From Oceanospirillaceae bacterium (lineage in GTDB: Bacteria > Pseudomonadota > Gammaproteobacteria > Pseudomonadales > Balneatricaceae), in the NCBI GenBank assembly GCA_018647765.1, contig JABGSN010000039.1:1-58011 (forward strand): a stretch of DNA of 58,011 nt. Direction: 5' to 3'. Shown piece by piece: positions 17,416 to 26,483 of the stretch; within the stretch, counting starts at the first letter, position 1, and each line of letters begins with the position of its first letter. The translations under genes were made by a program, and so were the position numbers. The notes under the pieces were generated by a model that ran no database searches, was not told the DNA's origin, and saw only the letters and a list, made by a program, of their open reading frames with translations.

Positions 17416-18436
17416 TAACTGATTTTCCTTCTGCAGCAGCTGGTACAGAGGCCACTGCACTGGTTGGGGGATTTTGAATGACGTCTTGAATAATGAATAA
17501 CGGCCGTTGTTTGGCCTCAAAGTAGGTTTTACCAACATATTCACCTAGCACGCCGATCGACAGCAACTGCACACCGCCTAAAAAGGTAATCATGGCAATA
17601 ATAGAAGGGTAACCATCCAGATCGTTGCCAAACATCAGCGTTTTAAACACGATCCAAGCACCAAACAACCCACCTAAAGTGGCGGTAATAAGGCCCAATA
17701 AAACCATGGCACGCAAGGGCGCTACAGAAAACGAGGTAATGCCTTCGAAAGCCAAGCTAAACAGGTTGAAGTAATTCCACTTAGTTTCGCCTGCAGCTCG
17801 GTCCGCGACGTCATATTCCATCACCTGCGTCGGGTAACCCACCCACGCAAACAAACCTTTCATATAACGATTTCGCTCGGGCAAACGATTGAGAGAATCC
17901 AACGAGCGGCGGCTCATGAGACGAAAATCACCGGTGTCTTCTGGGATGTTCATGGAACCGGTAATACGGTTCATAATACGGTAGTAGAAATAAGACCCCG
18001 ACTTTTTAGCCCAAGATTCGCCTTCTCGATTACGGCGTTTCATAGCGACTATATCGGCACCGTTGCGCCATTTTTCCAACATTTGAGGGATTAATTCGGG
18101 CGGGTTTTGCAGGTCTGCATCAAGTACCACAATGGCCTCACCCGAGGTGTGTTGGAGCCCCGCCGAAAGGGCTGCTTCTTTACCGAAGTTACGCGACAAT
18201 ATAATCGCCTTAACACAATGATCAGCCTGCGCTTGTTCTACAAGGTAGGCGGCACTGGCATCTTTGCTGCCGTCGTCAACCAATACTATTTCATAAGCCA
18301 ATGCCAAACCATCCATGACGCTTCTTAGGCGTGCAAAGAGCAGAGGCAACACCGCGATCTCGTTGTATACGGGTATCACCAATGACACCACAGGAGAAAC
18401 CTCAGAAAACTGATTATTAGGTATCGGATTTAGCAC
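17399..18436 (-). CDS. GT2 polyprenyl-phosphate glycosyltransferase (GtrB/ArnC type)
   Basis: The 345-residue protein has a cytoplasmic GT-A domain (about 15-230) with VSLVIPVYNE, the DDGSKD motif, and VLDADLQNPPE carrying the metal-binding DxD-like site. Two membrane helices follow (about 235-320; FSVAPLRAMVLLG and LSIGVLGEYVGKTY are family hallmarks). It charges undecaprenyl phosphate with a sugar. It overlaps both the GtrA gene (20 bases) and the ArnT-like gene (17 bases). Confidence 0.88.
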   Translation of the reverse strand: MLNPIPNNQFSEVSPVVSLVIPVYNEIAVLPLLFARLRSVMDGLALAYEIVLVDDGSKDASAAYLVEQAQADHCVKAIILSRNFGKEAALSAGLQHTSGEAIVVLDADLQNPPELIPQMLEKWRNGADIVAMKRRNREGESWAKKSGSYFYYRIMNRITGSMNIPEDTGDFRLMSRRSLDSLNRLPERNRYMKGLFAWVGYPTQVMEYDVADRAAGETKWNYFNLFSLAFEGITSFSVAPLRAMVLLGLITATLGGLFGAWIVFKTLMFGNDLDGYPSIIAMITFLGGVQLLSIGVLGEYVGKTYFEAKQRPLFIIQDVIQNPPTSAVASVPAAAEGKSVNVISN

Positions 18437-18824
18437 GAAAAACTACCTTTTTATATAACACAAAGTTGACCACCATCACCAAACCGGTAGTCGCCACCTG
18501 AGCCAACATCGGATTGGGTAAAGCGTAGGTATAGAGACCGTAAAATAGCGCCAAGTTTAACACCCAACTCACCATAACCGTAGGCACATAAGCCAGTATT
18601 GCCTGCTTGTGTGCTCGCTTAGTTTTGAAGGTGAAGAAATACTGCAAGAAATAATTGGCCACAGCACCTACTAAAGCGCCAATGCCAGACGCCCAAACAG
18701 GCTCAAACTTTAGCGTTATTAAGCCCCATAAGGTTGCCCAGTGGAGTAACGTAGCGATGCCACCGCTGAGCAAAAAGCGTAAGGCTAATTTAGCTAAGTT
18801 CAAAATCGATGAAGTCACTGCCAT
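18417..18824 (-). CDS. GtrA-family small membrane protein
   Basis: The 135-residue protein has four predicted membrane helices and the GtrA family pattern (LRFLLSGGIATLLHWATLW at the start, GAVANYFLQYFFTF in the middle, VNFVLYKKVVF near the end). GtrA proteins are proposed flippases for polyprenyl-phosphate sugars. It is first in the three-gene glycosylation operon and overlaps the GT2 gene. Confidence 0.85.
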   Translation of the reverse strand: MAVTSSILNLAKLALRFLLSGGIATLLHWATLWGLITLKFEPVWASGIGALVGAVANYFLQYFFTFKTKRAHKQAILAYVPTVMVSWVLNLALFYGLYTYALPNPMLAQVATTGLVMVVNFVLYKKVVFRAKSDT

Positions 18825-18980
18825 CCTAGGGTTTAACTATGAAAAGAGATTGGAGTTATGACCGCAAAATTATAAAATAATTCACCCCATAGAACAACGA
18901 ATCAATGCATCAAGTCTAGACCGCGATCAGCGCCTTAGGATATAGTGCGCCGACTTCATATGTTGCGCGAGTTTGATGCC

Positions 18981-19403
18981 ATGTCCAAGACCCAAAATTT
19001 AGTACTTATTGCTGCCCTAGCCTTAGTTGCCGTGCTCAGCACCTATACCTACTTTGCCAAACAAAGCCATAACCCATACTGGTATAGCGCGGCTCAAGTC
19101 AGCCAAGGCCAACAACTATTCGCCGACCACTGCGCGGCCTGCCATGGGGCCCAAGCCCAAGGCGCGCAAAACTGGATGCAGCCCGATGCCATAGGCAACC
19201 GCCCTGCGCCGCCGTTAAACGGCACTGGCCATGCTTGGCATCACTCGTTAGCAGACTTAGCCAATACCATCTCTGTAGGACGAGGCAACATGCCTGCATG
19301 GCAATCTAAACTATCAGATGCAGAAATTATGGCAGTACTAGCCTGGACACAAAGCCAGTGGCCAGCACCAACTTACACCGCTTGGTCTGAGGCTAATCCA
19401 TGA
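18981..19403 (+). CDS. Membrane-anchored monohaem cytochrome c
   Basis: The 140-residue protein starts with a membrane anchor (about 5-25, LVLIAALALVAVLSTYTYF) and has one haem site, CAACH, near residue 53. The axial Met is probably in GRGNMPAW (about residue 110). It is a periplasmic class I cytochrome with a DUF-type C-terminal helix (SDAEIMAVLAWTQSQWP). The ATG at 18981 was chosen by the anchor; ATG at 18960 is also in frame. The stop overlaps the EamA gene by 4 bases. Its redox partner is unknown; copA and further cytochromes lie nearby. Confidence 0.75.
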   Translation: MSKTQNLVLIAALALVAVLSTYTYFAKQSHNPYWYSAAQVSQGQQLFADHCAACHGAQAQGAQNWMQPDAIGNRPAPPLNGTGHAWHHSLADLANTISVGRGNMPAWQSKLSDAEIMAVLAWTQSQWPAPTYTAWSEANP

Positions 19404-20308
19404 CGCAACTTAACCCAACTTTGAGCGCAGCACCTAATCACTTATATCGCAACGGTGCCATTATGGTCATTATGTGCGGCCTGTTGTGGAGCACCGCCGG
19501 TGTAGGAGTGCGTTACATCGACCAAGCAACGGGCTGGCATATTGTGTTCTTTCGCTCGGTGGGCCTAGTGCTCACCATGTTGGCCGTCATGGCTTGGCGC
19601 AACAAGGGTGATGTCATCACACCGATTAAGCGCACCAATAAACTGAGCCTATTAGCCGGCATTTTTATGGGCGCTTCGTTTTTTGGCAATATATTTGCTC
19701 TGCTCCACACCAGTGTTGCCAATGTCACCTTTTTGCTCAGCTCAGCGCCCTTTATCGCCGCCCTGTTAGGCTGGCTCATTTTGGGCGAACGAGTGAAAAG
19801 GCGCACTTGGGTGGCTATCGCTCTCACCAGTATCGGTGTGAGTGTGATGGTGGGCCAAGCGCTCACTGGTGACGGCTTGATTGGTATGGCTTTCGCCATG
19901 ATGATGGCCATATGCTATGCCGCTTTTAGCGTCATTATGCGCCGCGGCAAAGATAACGATATGTTGCCCGCGGCATTGGTGGGTGGTGTATTCTCTATGC
20001 TGGTAGCCGCCTATGCAATTGATGATTTTGCCATTAGCTGGACCGACTTACGGATTTGTTTAGCGCTAGGTTTTTTTCAAATGGGCTTAGCTATGGTGAT
20101 GTTTATCCACGGCTCCAAACACCTACCTGCAGCCGAACTGACCTTGCTCACCATGCTCGAAGTGATTCTAAGCCCTATTTGGGTGTGGCTACTATTTAAC
20201 GAACACCCCGGCAACTGGACCTTAATTGGCGGTAGCATCATCATCTTGGGCGTTATGGTGCAACCCATCGGCGCACGCCGCCGCCACCCGCAACCGCAAA
20301 TATTTTAA
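19400..20308 (+). CDS. EamA/DMT-superfamily exporter
   Basis: The 302-residue membrane protein has ten predicted helices in two EamA repeats (about 17-150 and 160-290), including MCGLLWSTAGVGVRY and AELTLLTMLEVILSPIWVW, typical of RhaT/YdcZ-like metabolite exporters. It starts on the ATGA shared with the cytochrome gene and ends in a 4-base overlap with the convergent copA. The substrate cannot be told. Confidence 0.85.
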   Translation: MTQLNPTLSAAPNHLYRNGAIMVIMCGLLWSTAGVGVRYIDQATGWHIVFFRSVGLVLTMLAVMAWRNKGDVITPIKRTNKLSLLAGIFMGASFFGNIFALLHTSVANVTFLLSSAPFIAALLGWLILGERVKRRTWVAIALTSIGVSVMVGQALTGDGLIGMAFAMMMAICYAAFSVIMRRGKDNDMLPAALVGGVFSMLVAAYAIDDFAISWTDLRICLALGFFQMGLAMVMFIHGSKHLPAAELTLLTMLEVILSPIWVWLLFNEHPGNWTLIGGSIIILGVMVQPIGARRRHPQPQIF

Positions 20309-22560
20309 TTGCGGCGACTGGACTTAAACAAGCGCAACCGGTTGGCATTAGTCACGACCGTCACCGACGACAGGGACATGGCTAAGGCCGCCAACATGGG
20401 GCTCAGCAGCATGCCGGTCAAGGGAAATAGCACCCCTGCTGCAATGGGGATGCCCAAGCTGTTAAAGGCAAATGCACCCCATAAGTTTTGTTTAATATTG
20501 CGTAACGTCGCATGGCTTAGCTCAATCGCGTCAGCCACACCATGTAAGGAACTATTAAGCAAACACAGGTCTGCACTTTCGATGGCCACATCGGTGCCTT
20601 GGCCCATCGCAAAACCTACGTCAGCTTGGCTTAACGCCGGCGCATCGTTGATGCCATCGCCCACCATGGCCACCACTTGACCTTGCTGCTGTAGCTGTTT
20701 TATTTTATTGAGTTTGTCTTCTGGCATTAGCTCTGCAGCATAGTCATCAACTGCCACTAAGCTGGCCACACTTTGGGCTGTAGCCGCATTGTCTCCTGTT
20801 AACATCATCACCTTAATGCCTTGGGCTTTGAGCCTTTCCACGGCCTTAACACTGTCTTCTTGTAACGCATCTGCCAGCGCAAAGGCGGCAATTAGTTGAT
20901 CTTTATGAGACAACAAAACAATACTTCTCGCGGCCTTCTCTTGGGTTTCAAGCCACTGCTGGGCCTCACTCAGGTCAATATTTTGAGATTGCATCAACTT
21001 GACGTTACCCATCAGGTAGTCATCGCTTATTACGCCCATACCTTGTACTGCGTGAAAGTGCTCACCGTTGGGCATCACCTGTGTTGGGTCAGATGAATAC
21101 AACAACGGCTGCTGTTGGCAGTAGTCTACAATGGCCAAGGCAATGGGGTGTTCTGATGCTTGCTCTATCGCTACCGCCACAGACAAACTGTGGGCCTCAT
21201 TAGCACCATTAAAGGTCGCATAATCTTCCACGCTTGGGCGGCCCTGGGTTATGGTGCCGGTTTTATCTAACACTACCCAGTCGATGTTGCTGACTTGCTG
21301 CAGCGCTTCGGCGTTGCGCACCAGCACACCTAGCTGAGCCGCTTTTCCCACGCCAATCATCACCGAAATAGGTGTGGCTAAGCCTAATGCACAAGGGCAG
21401 GCAATGATGAGTACCGACACGGCGCTAATCAAGCTGTAAGTTAAGGCCGGCTGGGGACCAAAAAAGTACCATGCCAGGGCTGTGGCAATGGCAATAACCA
21501 GCACCACGGGTACAAAGATAGCCGCTACTTTGTCGGCTAGCTGACTAATAGACGGCTTACTATTCTGCGCCTGCCGTACCATATCGATAATACGCGCTAA
21601 AGCCGTATCTCGGCCTACCCGCGTGGCTTCATAGATCACACTGCCTTGACCGTTGATGGTGCCTGACACTAATTCATCGCCGACTTGTTTGTGTATCGGC
21701 ATGGGTTCGCCAGTGAGCATAGCTTCATCAAAATAGCTTTCGCCCTGAGTCACCACACCATCTACGGGCACGCGTTCACCCGGTTTAATGCGTAACAGAT
21801 CACCCACTTTAACGTGTAGTATATTAACCGGCACCTCATCGGCAGCGGCCTCGCCCTTGCGACCAATCAAACAAGCATGACTGGGGCGCAAACCCAGTAA
21901 ACTCTTTAAGCTAGACTGGGTTTTTTGGCGGGCACGCATTTCCAACGCTTGGCCAAGGTTGACTAGACCAATAATCATCACCGAGGCTTCAAAATAAACG
22001 CCTCTAGCCGCCTCTGGAAATATACTCGGCAAATACACCACCAAAATCGAATACAGCCAAGCCGCAATAGTGCCTATGGCGATTAAAGTATCCATATTGG
22101 CATGGCCAGATTTTAGCGACTTAAAGCCACTCTTATAAAAATGCTCACCGGTCATTAACATGGTCACTAGTGTCAACCAACCAATGGCCCGCAACACCAG
22201 CGGGTTGCTAACGTCCATAGCAAACAACATTAAGACCAAACCCAAACCTACACCAAAACTCGCATACCAGGCACGGCGCTTCAATAGCTGGGCTAGTTCT
22301 TTGGCTTGCTGGGCTTCTGCAAACGCAGGGTCTTCAATAATTTGCGCATCGTAACCGGCACTCTGCACGGCTTTAATGAGGTCGAGCGCCTCACCCCCAC
22401 TCACTTCTGCCGTGCGGCTAGCAAAATTCACTTGGGCAGCTTCAACGCCAGGGGTTTGGTTCAAGGCTTTTTCAATACGCCCCACGCAGCCCGCACAAGT
22501 CACGCCTGATAGGGTTAACTGAGTGAGCTGGTCTTGTACGGTATTACTCATGTTCTTCAA
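20305..22560 (-). CDS. copA: Copper-exporting P1B-type ATPase
   Basis: The 751-residue protein exports Cu(I) across the inner membrane. It has one N-terminal heavy-metal domain with CAGC at residues 22-25, eight helices with the CPC motif in IIACPCALGLATP, the phosphorylated Asp in DKTGTITQGRP, the SEHPIA motif and the hinge GDGINDAPAL. This is the standard CopA plan with a single metal-binding domain. The first codons overlap the 3' end of the MerR-type gene, so both are read as one unit. An in-frame ATG at codon 4 is an alternative start. Confidence 0.93.
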   Translation of the reverse strand: MKNMSNTVQDQLTQLTLSGVTCAGCVGRIEKALNQTPGVEAAQVNFASRTAEVSGGEALDLIKAVQSAGYDAQIIEDPAFAEAQQAKELAQLLKRRAWYASFGVGLGLVLMLFAMDVSNPLVLRAIGWLTLVTMLMTGEHFYKSGFKSLKSGHANMDTLIAIGTIAAWLYSILVVYLPSIFPEAARGVYFEASVMIIGLVNLGQALEMRARQKTQSSLKSLLGLRPSHACLIGRKGEAAADEVPVNILHVKVGDLLRIKPGERVPVDGVVTQGESYFDEAMLTGEPMPIHKQVGDELVSGTINGQGSVIYEATRVGRDTALARIIDMVRQAQNSKPSISQLADKVAAIFVPVVLVIAIATALAWYFFGPQPALTYSLISAVSVLIIACPCALGLATPISVMIGVGKAAQLGVLVRNAEALQQVSNIDWVVLDKTGTITQGRPSVEDYATFNGANEAHSLSVAVAIEQASEHPIALAIVDYCQQQPLLYSSDPTQVMPNGEHFHAVQGMGVISDDYLMGNVKLMQSQNIDLSEAQQWLETQEKAARSIVLLSHKDQLIAAFALADALQEDSVKAVERLKAQGIKVMMLTGDNAATAQSVASLVAVDDYAAELMPEDKLNKIKQLQQQGQVVAMVGDGINDAPALSQADVGFAMGQGTDVAIESADLCLLNSSLHGVADAIELSHATLRNIKQNLWGAFAFNSLGIPIAAGVLFPLTGMLLSPMLAALAMSLSSVTVVTNANRLRLFKSSRRN

Positions 22561-22978
22561 TCTCTATAGCTGACATTTGCCAAGCTTCAATTAGATGGCA
22601 AATATGATGTCCATCGGGCACGCCATCGGGCATGCTTTGCCACTGTTCTAAGGCTAGCTGCATACGTGCCATCTGTGCTTCTAGAAGGCGTATTTTTGCC
22701 GCCACCAAAGGCACTCGCTGGCGTAGCATATCCCTCACCATAGGGCACGGTGAGTCGCCTTGGGTCGTATGTTGCAAGATGGCGCCTATATCCTTCAAGC
22801 TAAACCCCAATGAACGGGAATGGCTAATAAAAGCCAGCCGCTGGACTGCGTTTTGGTCAAATAATTGATAGCCGTTATGTGGGTCCCGCTGTGCTTCCAG
22901 CAAGCCTAAGCGGCTATAATAGCGCACGGTCTCAGCAGTCACTTTTGCTGTTTTGGCAAGTTGGCTTACGGTTTTCAT
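22544..22978 (-). CDS. cueR: MerR-family metal regulator (CueR-like)
   Basis: The 144-residue protein has a MerR helix-turn-helix (MKTVSQLAKTAKVTAETVRYYSRLGLL), a long dimer helix and cysteines near residues 80 and 132 (SPCPMV and HHICHLIEA) that can ligate metal. It is first in the unit with copA and is thus expected to activate export genes on copper stress. ATG at 22978 was chosen because AGGA lies 8 bases upstream. The C terminus also resembles ZntR/PbrR-type proteins, so the metal is inferred from copA. Confidence 0.85.
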   Translation of the reverse strand: MKTVSQLAKTAKVTAETVRYYSRLGLLEAQRDPHNGYQLFDQNAVQRLAFISHSRSLGFSLKDIGAILQHTTQGDSPCPMVRDMLRQRVPLVAAKIRLLEAQMARMQLALEQWQSMPDGVPDGHHICHLIEAWQMSAIEIEEHE

Positions 22979-23040
22979 GGGCAGTATCCTAGGAGGACTC
23001 AAGCTAACGCGGTTTAGACCTTTAGTATAAAACCCAAGTG

Positions 23041-23247
23041 TTACATATAGGTCAAGCCCAGGCTATTGGACCATGGGCCAATAGCCAAGTAGGGATGGTT
23101 AAGGGAGCACAAATAGTCGGCAACCGCTTCGATGTCTTCTGGGGTCATTTTACCGCCCAAAAGTACGAACAACTGTGGCTCATAGGCCTTATTACATTGT
23201 GTAAGCCATGCTCGTGATACCATTTTGCTGTTGCACTTCTCTAACAA
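23041..23247 (-). CDS. Small uncertain reading frame, possible cytochrome remnant
   Basis: The 68-codon frame overlaps the end of the cytochrome gene in another frame. Its second half (GGKMTPEDIEAVADYLCSLNHPY) looks like the C-terminal helix of a class I cytochrome c, but there is no haem site and the first half looks random. It may be a remnant of a duplicated cytochrome, or not a gene. Confidence 0.25.
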   Translation of the reverse strand: MLEKCNSKMVSRAWLTQCNKAYEPQLFVLLGGKMTPEDIEAVADYLCSLNHPYLAIGPWSNSLGLTYM

Positions 23248-23569
23248 ACTTCAACAAAAACGCCATGTCACCAAACTGCCAGTGATGCTGCCTTACGCCG
23301 TTACGCACTGCCCGAATAAAGGCTTCATTGGCATGGTGGCCAGGATCATAGATGTTGTGTATTAGTGGCGGTCCGCCTATGCCACCGGCGGCATCAACGC
23401 CGTGGCATTGCGCACAGTTGGTGTTAAACACCACTTGGCCCTTGCTGGCTATGTTGGACAAGTCACCTACGCTAACATCCACATGGCTGATGTTGTGAGC
23501 CGCGTAAAGTGGATTAGCCAGGGTAAAGGTAGTGAGTAGGAGAATTACGGTTTTGAAGGTGTTGTTCAT
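23192..23569 (-). CDS. Periplasmic monohaem cytochrome c, short C-terminal region
   Basis: The 125-residue secreted protein has a signal peptide cut near YAA (about 24), one haem site CAQCHG near residue 55, and GGPPLIHNIYDPGHH in the middle. Relatives usually have about 15 more residues between the axial-Met loop (here FGDM) and the last helix (FVREVQQQNGI), so an internal deletion is likely. The ATG was chosen by the signal peptide, with AGGT upstream. It may serve in electron transfer or in periplasmic copper handling next to copA; this is inference. Confidence 0.65.
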   Translation of the reverse strand: MNNTFKTVILLLTTFTLANPLYAAHNISHVDVSVGDLSNIASKGQVVFNTNCAQCHGVDAAGGIGGPPLIHNIYDPGHHANEAFIRAVRNGVRQHHWQFGDMAFLLKFVREVQQQNGITSMAYTM

Positions 23570-23790
23570 TGAAGTACCTAAATAGTAGCCTAGTATTTTT
23601 TGCTTGGTTTTGTGGCGTGTATAGCTGTATATCAACAAACTAGGCTTGTTTAGGAGATTTGGTGGTTAAGGCTTGAATATGGATCTTACTTATAAAACGA
23701 TAATCAAAATGAGGCGTAGGCAGGACAGCCAAGCCAATGTCTGCATAGCCACTGACCAATGAAATCATGTTTAAGTGGCATTGAAAGTGG

Positions 23791-23970
23791 CTAAAAAATC
23801 GCCCCCTGATTCAATCTGTCACATGTTTGCGCCATGTGCATGTGACATGTTTGTACGTCCATCATAGCATGGTTATTGTGAGGTGCTGGCATATTGGCAC
23901 CTGCATAGCTTTTGCCCACCGACAAAAGCAGCAAACATAGGGCCAATGATGTGATAAAAATACGAGCCAT
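23791..23970 (-). CDS. Small secreted His/Met/Cys protein of unknown function
   Basis: The 59-residue protein has a clear signal peptide (MARIFITSLALCLLLLSVGKSYA). The mature part of about 36 residues is rich in metal ligands: HNNHAMMDVQTCHMHMAQTC has four His, four Met and two Cys. It lies upstream of the cytochrome and cueR-copA genes on the same strand, so periplasmic copper binding is plausible. No family is recognised and no strong ribosome site is seen. Confidence 0.45.
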   Translation of the reverse strand: MARIFITSLALCLLLLSVGKSYAGANMPAPHNNHAMMDVQTCHMHMAQTCDRLNQGAIF

Positions 23971-24066
23971 ATCAGGTTTAAGATACAATAAAGCGAGTGT
24001 GATACATCAATAACGCGCCACACCACTAACCTAGATTGGTAAATTAACAGTAAAGGAGCCATCATC

Positions 24067-24765
24067 GTGACCTTAACCGAAGACACTAAAAAGCTATTAA
24101 TCACCGGTGCCAATCGTGGTATTGGCCTGCAACTTACACAACACTATTTAGCCAATGGCTGGCGCGTGTACGCCACCTATCGCCAACACACTGGCACTGA
24201 GCTTGCAGCCCTAAACTGCGACAAACTTACCTTGCTGCCTCTCGACGTGGCCGATGACAGCAGCATAGCTCAACTCCAGCAACACCTTGTTGGTGTTGAT
24301 TTAGATCTCATCATCAATAACGCCGGTGTATTTGGTCCACGCGATCAGTCTTTGGGCACCATCACCCGTGAGCAATGGCTAGAGGTGTTGAACGTGAATA
24401 GTATTGCCCCGCTCATGCTCGCCCAAGCGCTGTATGCCAACTTAGTGGCGACCAAGGGCACCTTTGCGATCATCAGCTCAAAAGTGGGTAGTATTGAAGA
24501 CAACCAAGGCGGCTCGTTATACCTATACCGCTCATCCAAAACGGCTGTTAATCAAGTGGTTAAAAGCCTGTCTATCGACCTTGCTGGACAAGGCATTACC
24601 GTCGTCGCCCTGCACCCAGGCTGGGTCAGAACCGATATGGGTGGCCCCAATGGCCTCATCGACACCCCCACCAGCGCGAATGGCTTACGGCAGGTATTGG
24701 GCAGTCTGACCCACTCTGATACGGGCCGATTCATTAATTATGACGGCACAGAAATACCTTGGTAA
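24067..24765 (+). CDS. Short-chain dehydrogenase/reductase
   Basis: The 232-residue Rossmann enzyme has TGANRGIG (cofactor loop, residues 13-20), NNAG near 78 and the catalytic YLYRSSKTA (Tyr-x-x-x-Lys type) near 143-151, then HPGWVRTDMGG. It resembles the CsgA/sniffer-like SDRs. The start is GTG, with AAAGGAG about 8 bases upstream. It stands alone between the copper genes and the broken Wzz-like gene. Substrate unknown. Confidence 0.88.
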   Translation: MTLTEDTKKLLITGANRGIGLQLTQHYLANGWRVYATYRQHTGTELAALNCDKLTLLPLDVADDSSIAQLQQHLVGVDLDLIINNAGVFGPRDQSLGTITREQWLEVLNVNSIAPLMLAQALYANLVATKGTFAIISSKVGSIEDNQGGSLYLYRSSKTAVNQVVKSLSIDLAGQGITVVALHPGWVRTDMGGPNGLIDTPTSANGLRQVLGSLTHSDTGRFINYDGTEIPW

Positions 24766-24766
24766 G

Positions 24767-24787
24767 GCTCATATTTTGAGCAACTTT
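24767..24787 (+). terminator. Weak terminator-like hairpin after the SDR gene
   Basis: GCTCA-TATTT-TGAGC (24767-24781) is followed by AACTTTT. The stem is short, so confidence is low. Confidence 0.3.
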
Positions 24788-24800
24788 TGAATTAACTTCT

Positions 24801-24836
24801 ATGCTTACCTCTAGTTAACTAATTAGAGGTAAGCAT
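24801..24836. repeat. Perfect 13-bp inverted repeat
   Basis: ATGCTTACCTCTA (24801-24813) and TAGAGGTAAGCAT (24824-24836) are perfect inverted copies around a 10-base spacer. The right arm contains AGAGGT, which would be the ribosome site of the Wzz-like frame. No T-run follows. It could be an operator, an RNA stem hiding the ribosome site, or an element end. Confidence 0.7.
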
Positions 24837-26193
24837 ATCAGCACGCAAGCGCAACACCAGCAAAATCAACACTATGATGATGAGATAGACCTAAAAGATC
24901 TAATTATCCCCTTGTGGCGTGCCAAATTCTTTATCCTCTTAATGGGTAGTTCGGTCACCATGGCTTTGGTGGTGTTTTATCTTGGAGGTTTTGTATTGCA
25001 AAAAAGTAGCCATGCTACTTTGCAACTACAGTTTAATTTTAAAGGTGTAGAAACGGGTAAATTCCCCAACGGGTCAAACTTCTCCCCTTTGGAGCTGATT
25101 TCCACACCAGTGTTAACGAAAGTATATCAGCAGTTCCAAAACACACATCAGCTTGTCTATAGACCTGTCCTTGGTAGCTGGAAATTTCGCCAAAGCCCAA
25201 TCCATTCTGACTGACATTCCAGCCGTATGGGCCCAACAAGCGCTGCAAGATCGCGGTGTTTTAGCCATTTTTATCCAACCATTAAGTCAGTCCTTATCAA
25301 CCAATTTGTCTGAGGACCTGCTGGTCAAAATCAACTTGTTATCGGACGCCCATTTATTGTTAAGCCAGCAAGCTGAGCGCCTTAAAAAGTCTCAGTTTAT
25401 CTCCATTACCGACCCCGAAACTGGCCGCACAGTTTCCGACGTAGATCACCTGCTTAGCGTTGAGGGTAAGTATAAAATCGCCATCCTTAAAGAAATAATT
25501 ATCAAATCCGGTGTCGGCGTGGGCAGCCATGACTGGTATCACGATTTTAGAGCAGCACGATTAGGAAAGTTGCAGCGCGAGAGCAACCGGCTAATGCGTT
25601 TGATGGCTGTGTACGATGATGCGCTAACACAATTCAGCCAGCCGCAGGAGGCGACTCCGAACCCACGAACCTCGATGACAAGCAACCAACAATCGGGACA
25701 GATCTATGCTCCACAACTGAGTGACGGCTTGATTAATTCCTTATTGGAGCTGGGCTCATCAATGTCTGATCCGACGTTCCGGAAGCAGCTTATTGAAAAG
25801 AAAATAGATATCTCTTCACAGTTGCAAAGTGTTATCTCAGAGATTGAGTTTTATCAAACGCCAGCCAGCGATGGCAGCTTTGTTAAGCTTGATACCAGCC
25901 GCATAGAAAAATCAATTGCAGCCTCAAACAATATGCTGTTTGACCTCAATCGTTCGCTGATTAATATCAGCTCCATAATTAACCAGCGGTATCTAGGCGA
26001 CAACGGACAACTTTATTATTTATTAGGTTCGGTATTACAACAAGACACTAGTAACATAACTTCTAAAATACAGCTAAAGCTAATATTAGGATTTATACTT
26101 GGTTGCTTTATCGCCGTATTGGCCATATTTATACGGCGCGTAATTAGCAGTGACTTAACCACTGCAAGGGTCAAAAATAAAATAAGTGCTTAG
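24837..26193 (+). pseudogene. Wzz-like polysaccharide chain-length protein, frameshifted
   Basis: The frame opens without an ATG: coding-like sequence (DEIDLKDLIIPLWRAKFFI) begins near 24837 after AGAGGT, and an N-terminal membrane helix follows (about 24920-24990). This frame (KFPNGSNFSPLELISTPVLTKVYQQFQ, Wzz-like) hits a stop at 25214. The protein continues from about 25145 in the +1 frame to 26193 with coiled-coil sequence and a C-terminal membrane helix (LKLILGFILGCFIAVLAIFI). The switch falls near an AAAA run at 25138-25141. Wzz proteins set polysaccharide chain length from the inner membrane. Either a recent pseudogene or a one-base read error; the lack of a normal start codon favours decay. 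Confidence 0.7.
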
Positions 26194-26195
26194 CA

Positions 26196-26408
26196 CTATT
26201 CTTGTTGCAAGGCAAAACGCGGCTGTGATTCACCCTGCACCACCACCGTTTCTGTAAACATTGCAAAAGGCCTCACCCATAGGCCTTGCTCACCATATAA
26301 AGCACGGTACAGCACCAGTACTTCTTCTGTTTCTGAGTGCTGTACCGTGTCTATTACTTCGTACTGAGCGCCTTTATAGTGGCGGTACAAGCCTGCTTTT
26401 ATCATCAT
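26196..26408 (-). CDS. DUF1653 family protein
   Basis: This 70-residue protein has the DUF1653 pattern: [48 protein letters not shown]. The small SH3-like domain has no known function. It stands two bases after the convergent Wzz-like frame and is divergent from the GAPDH gene, 75 bases away. Confidence 0.85.
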   Translation of the reverse strand: MMIKAGLYRHYKGAQYEVIDTVQHSETEEVLVLYRALYGEQGLWVRPFAMFTETVVVQGESQPRFALQQE

Positions 26409-26483
26409 ATTTACCGTGGTTTGACTCTAGCCCTTAAGAAGTGGGTACAATACCCTTATCTTGTTTCTTTGCAATACTTCATT

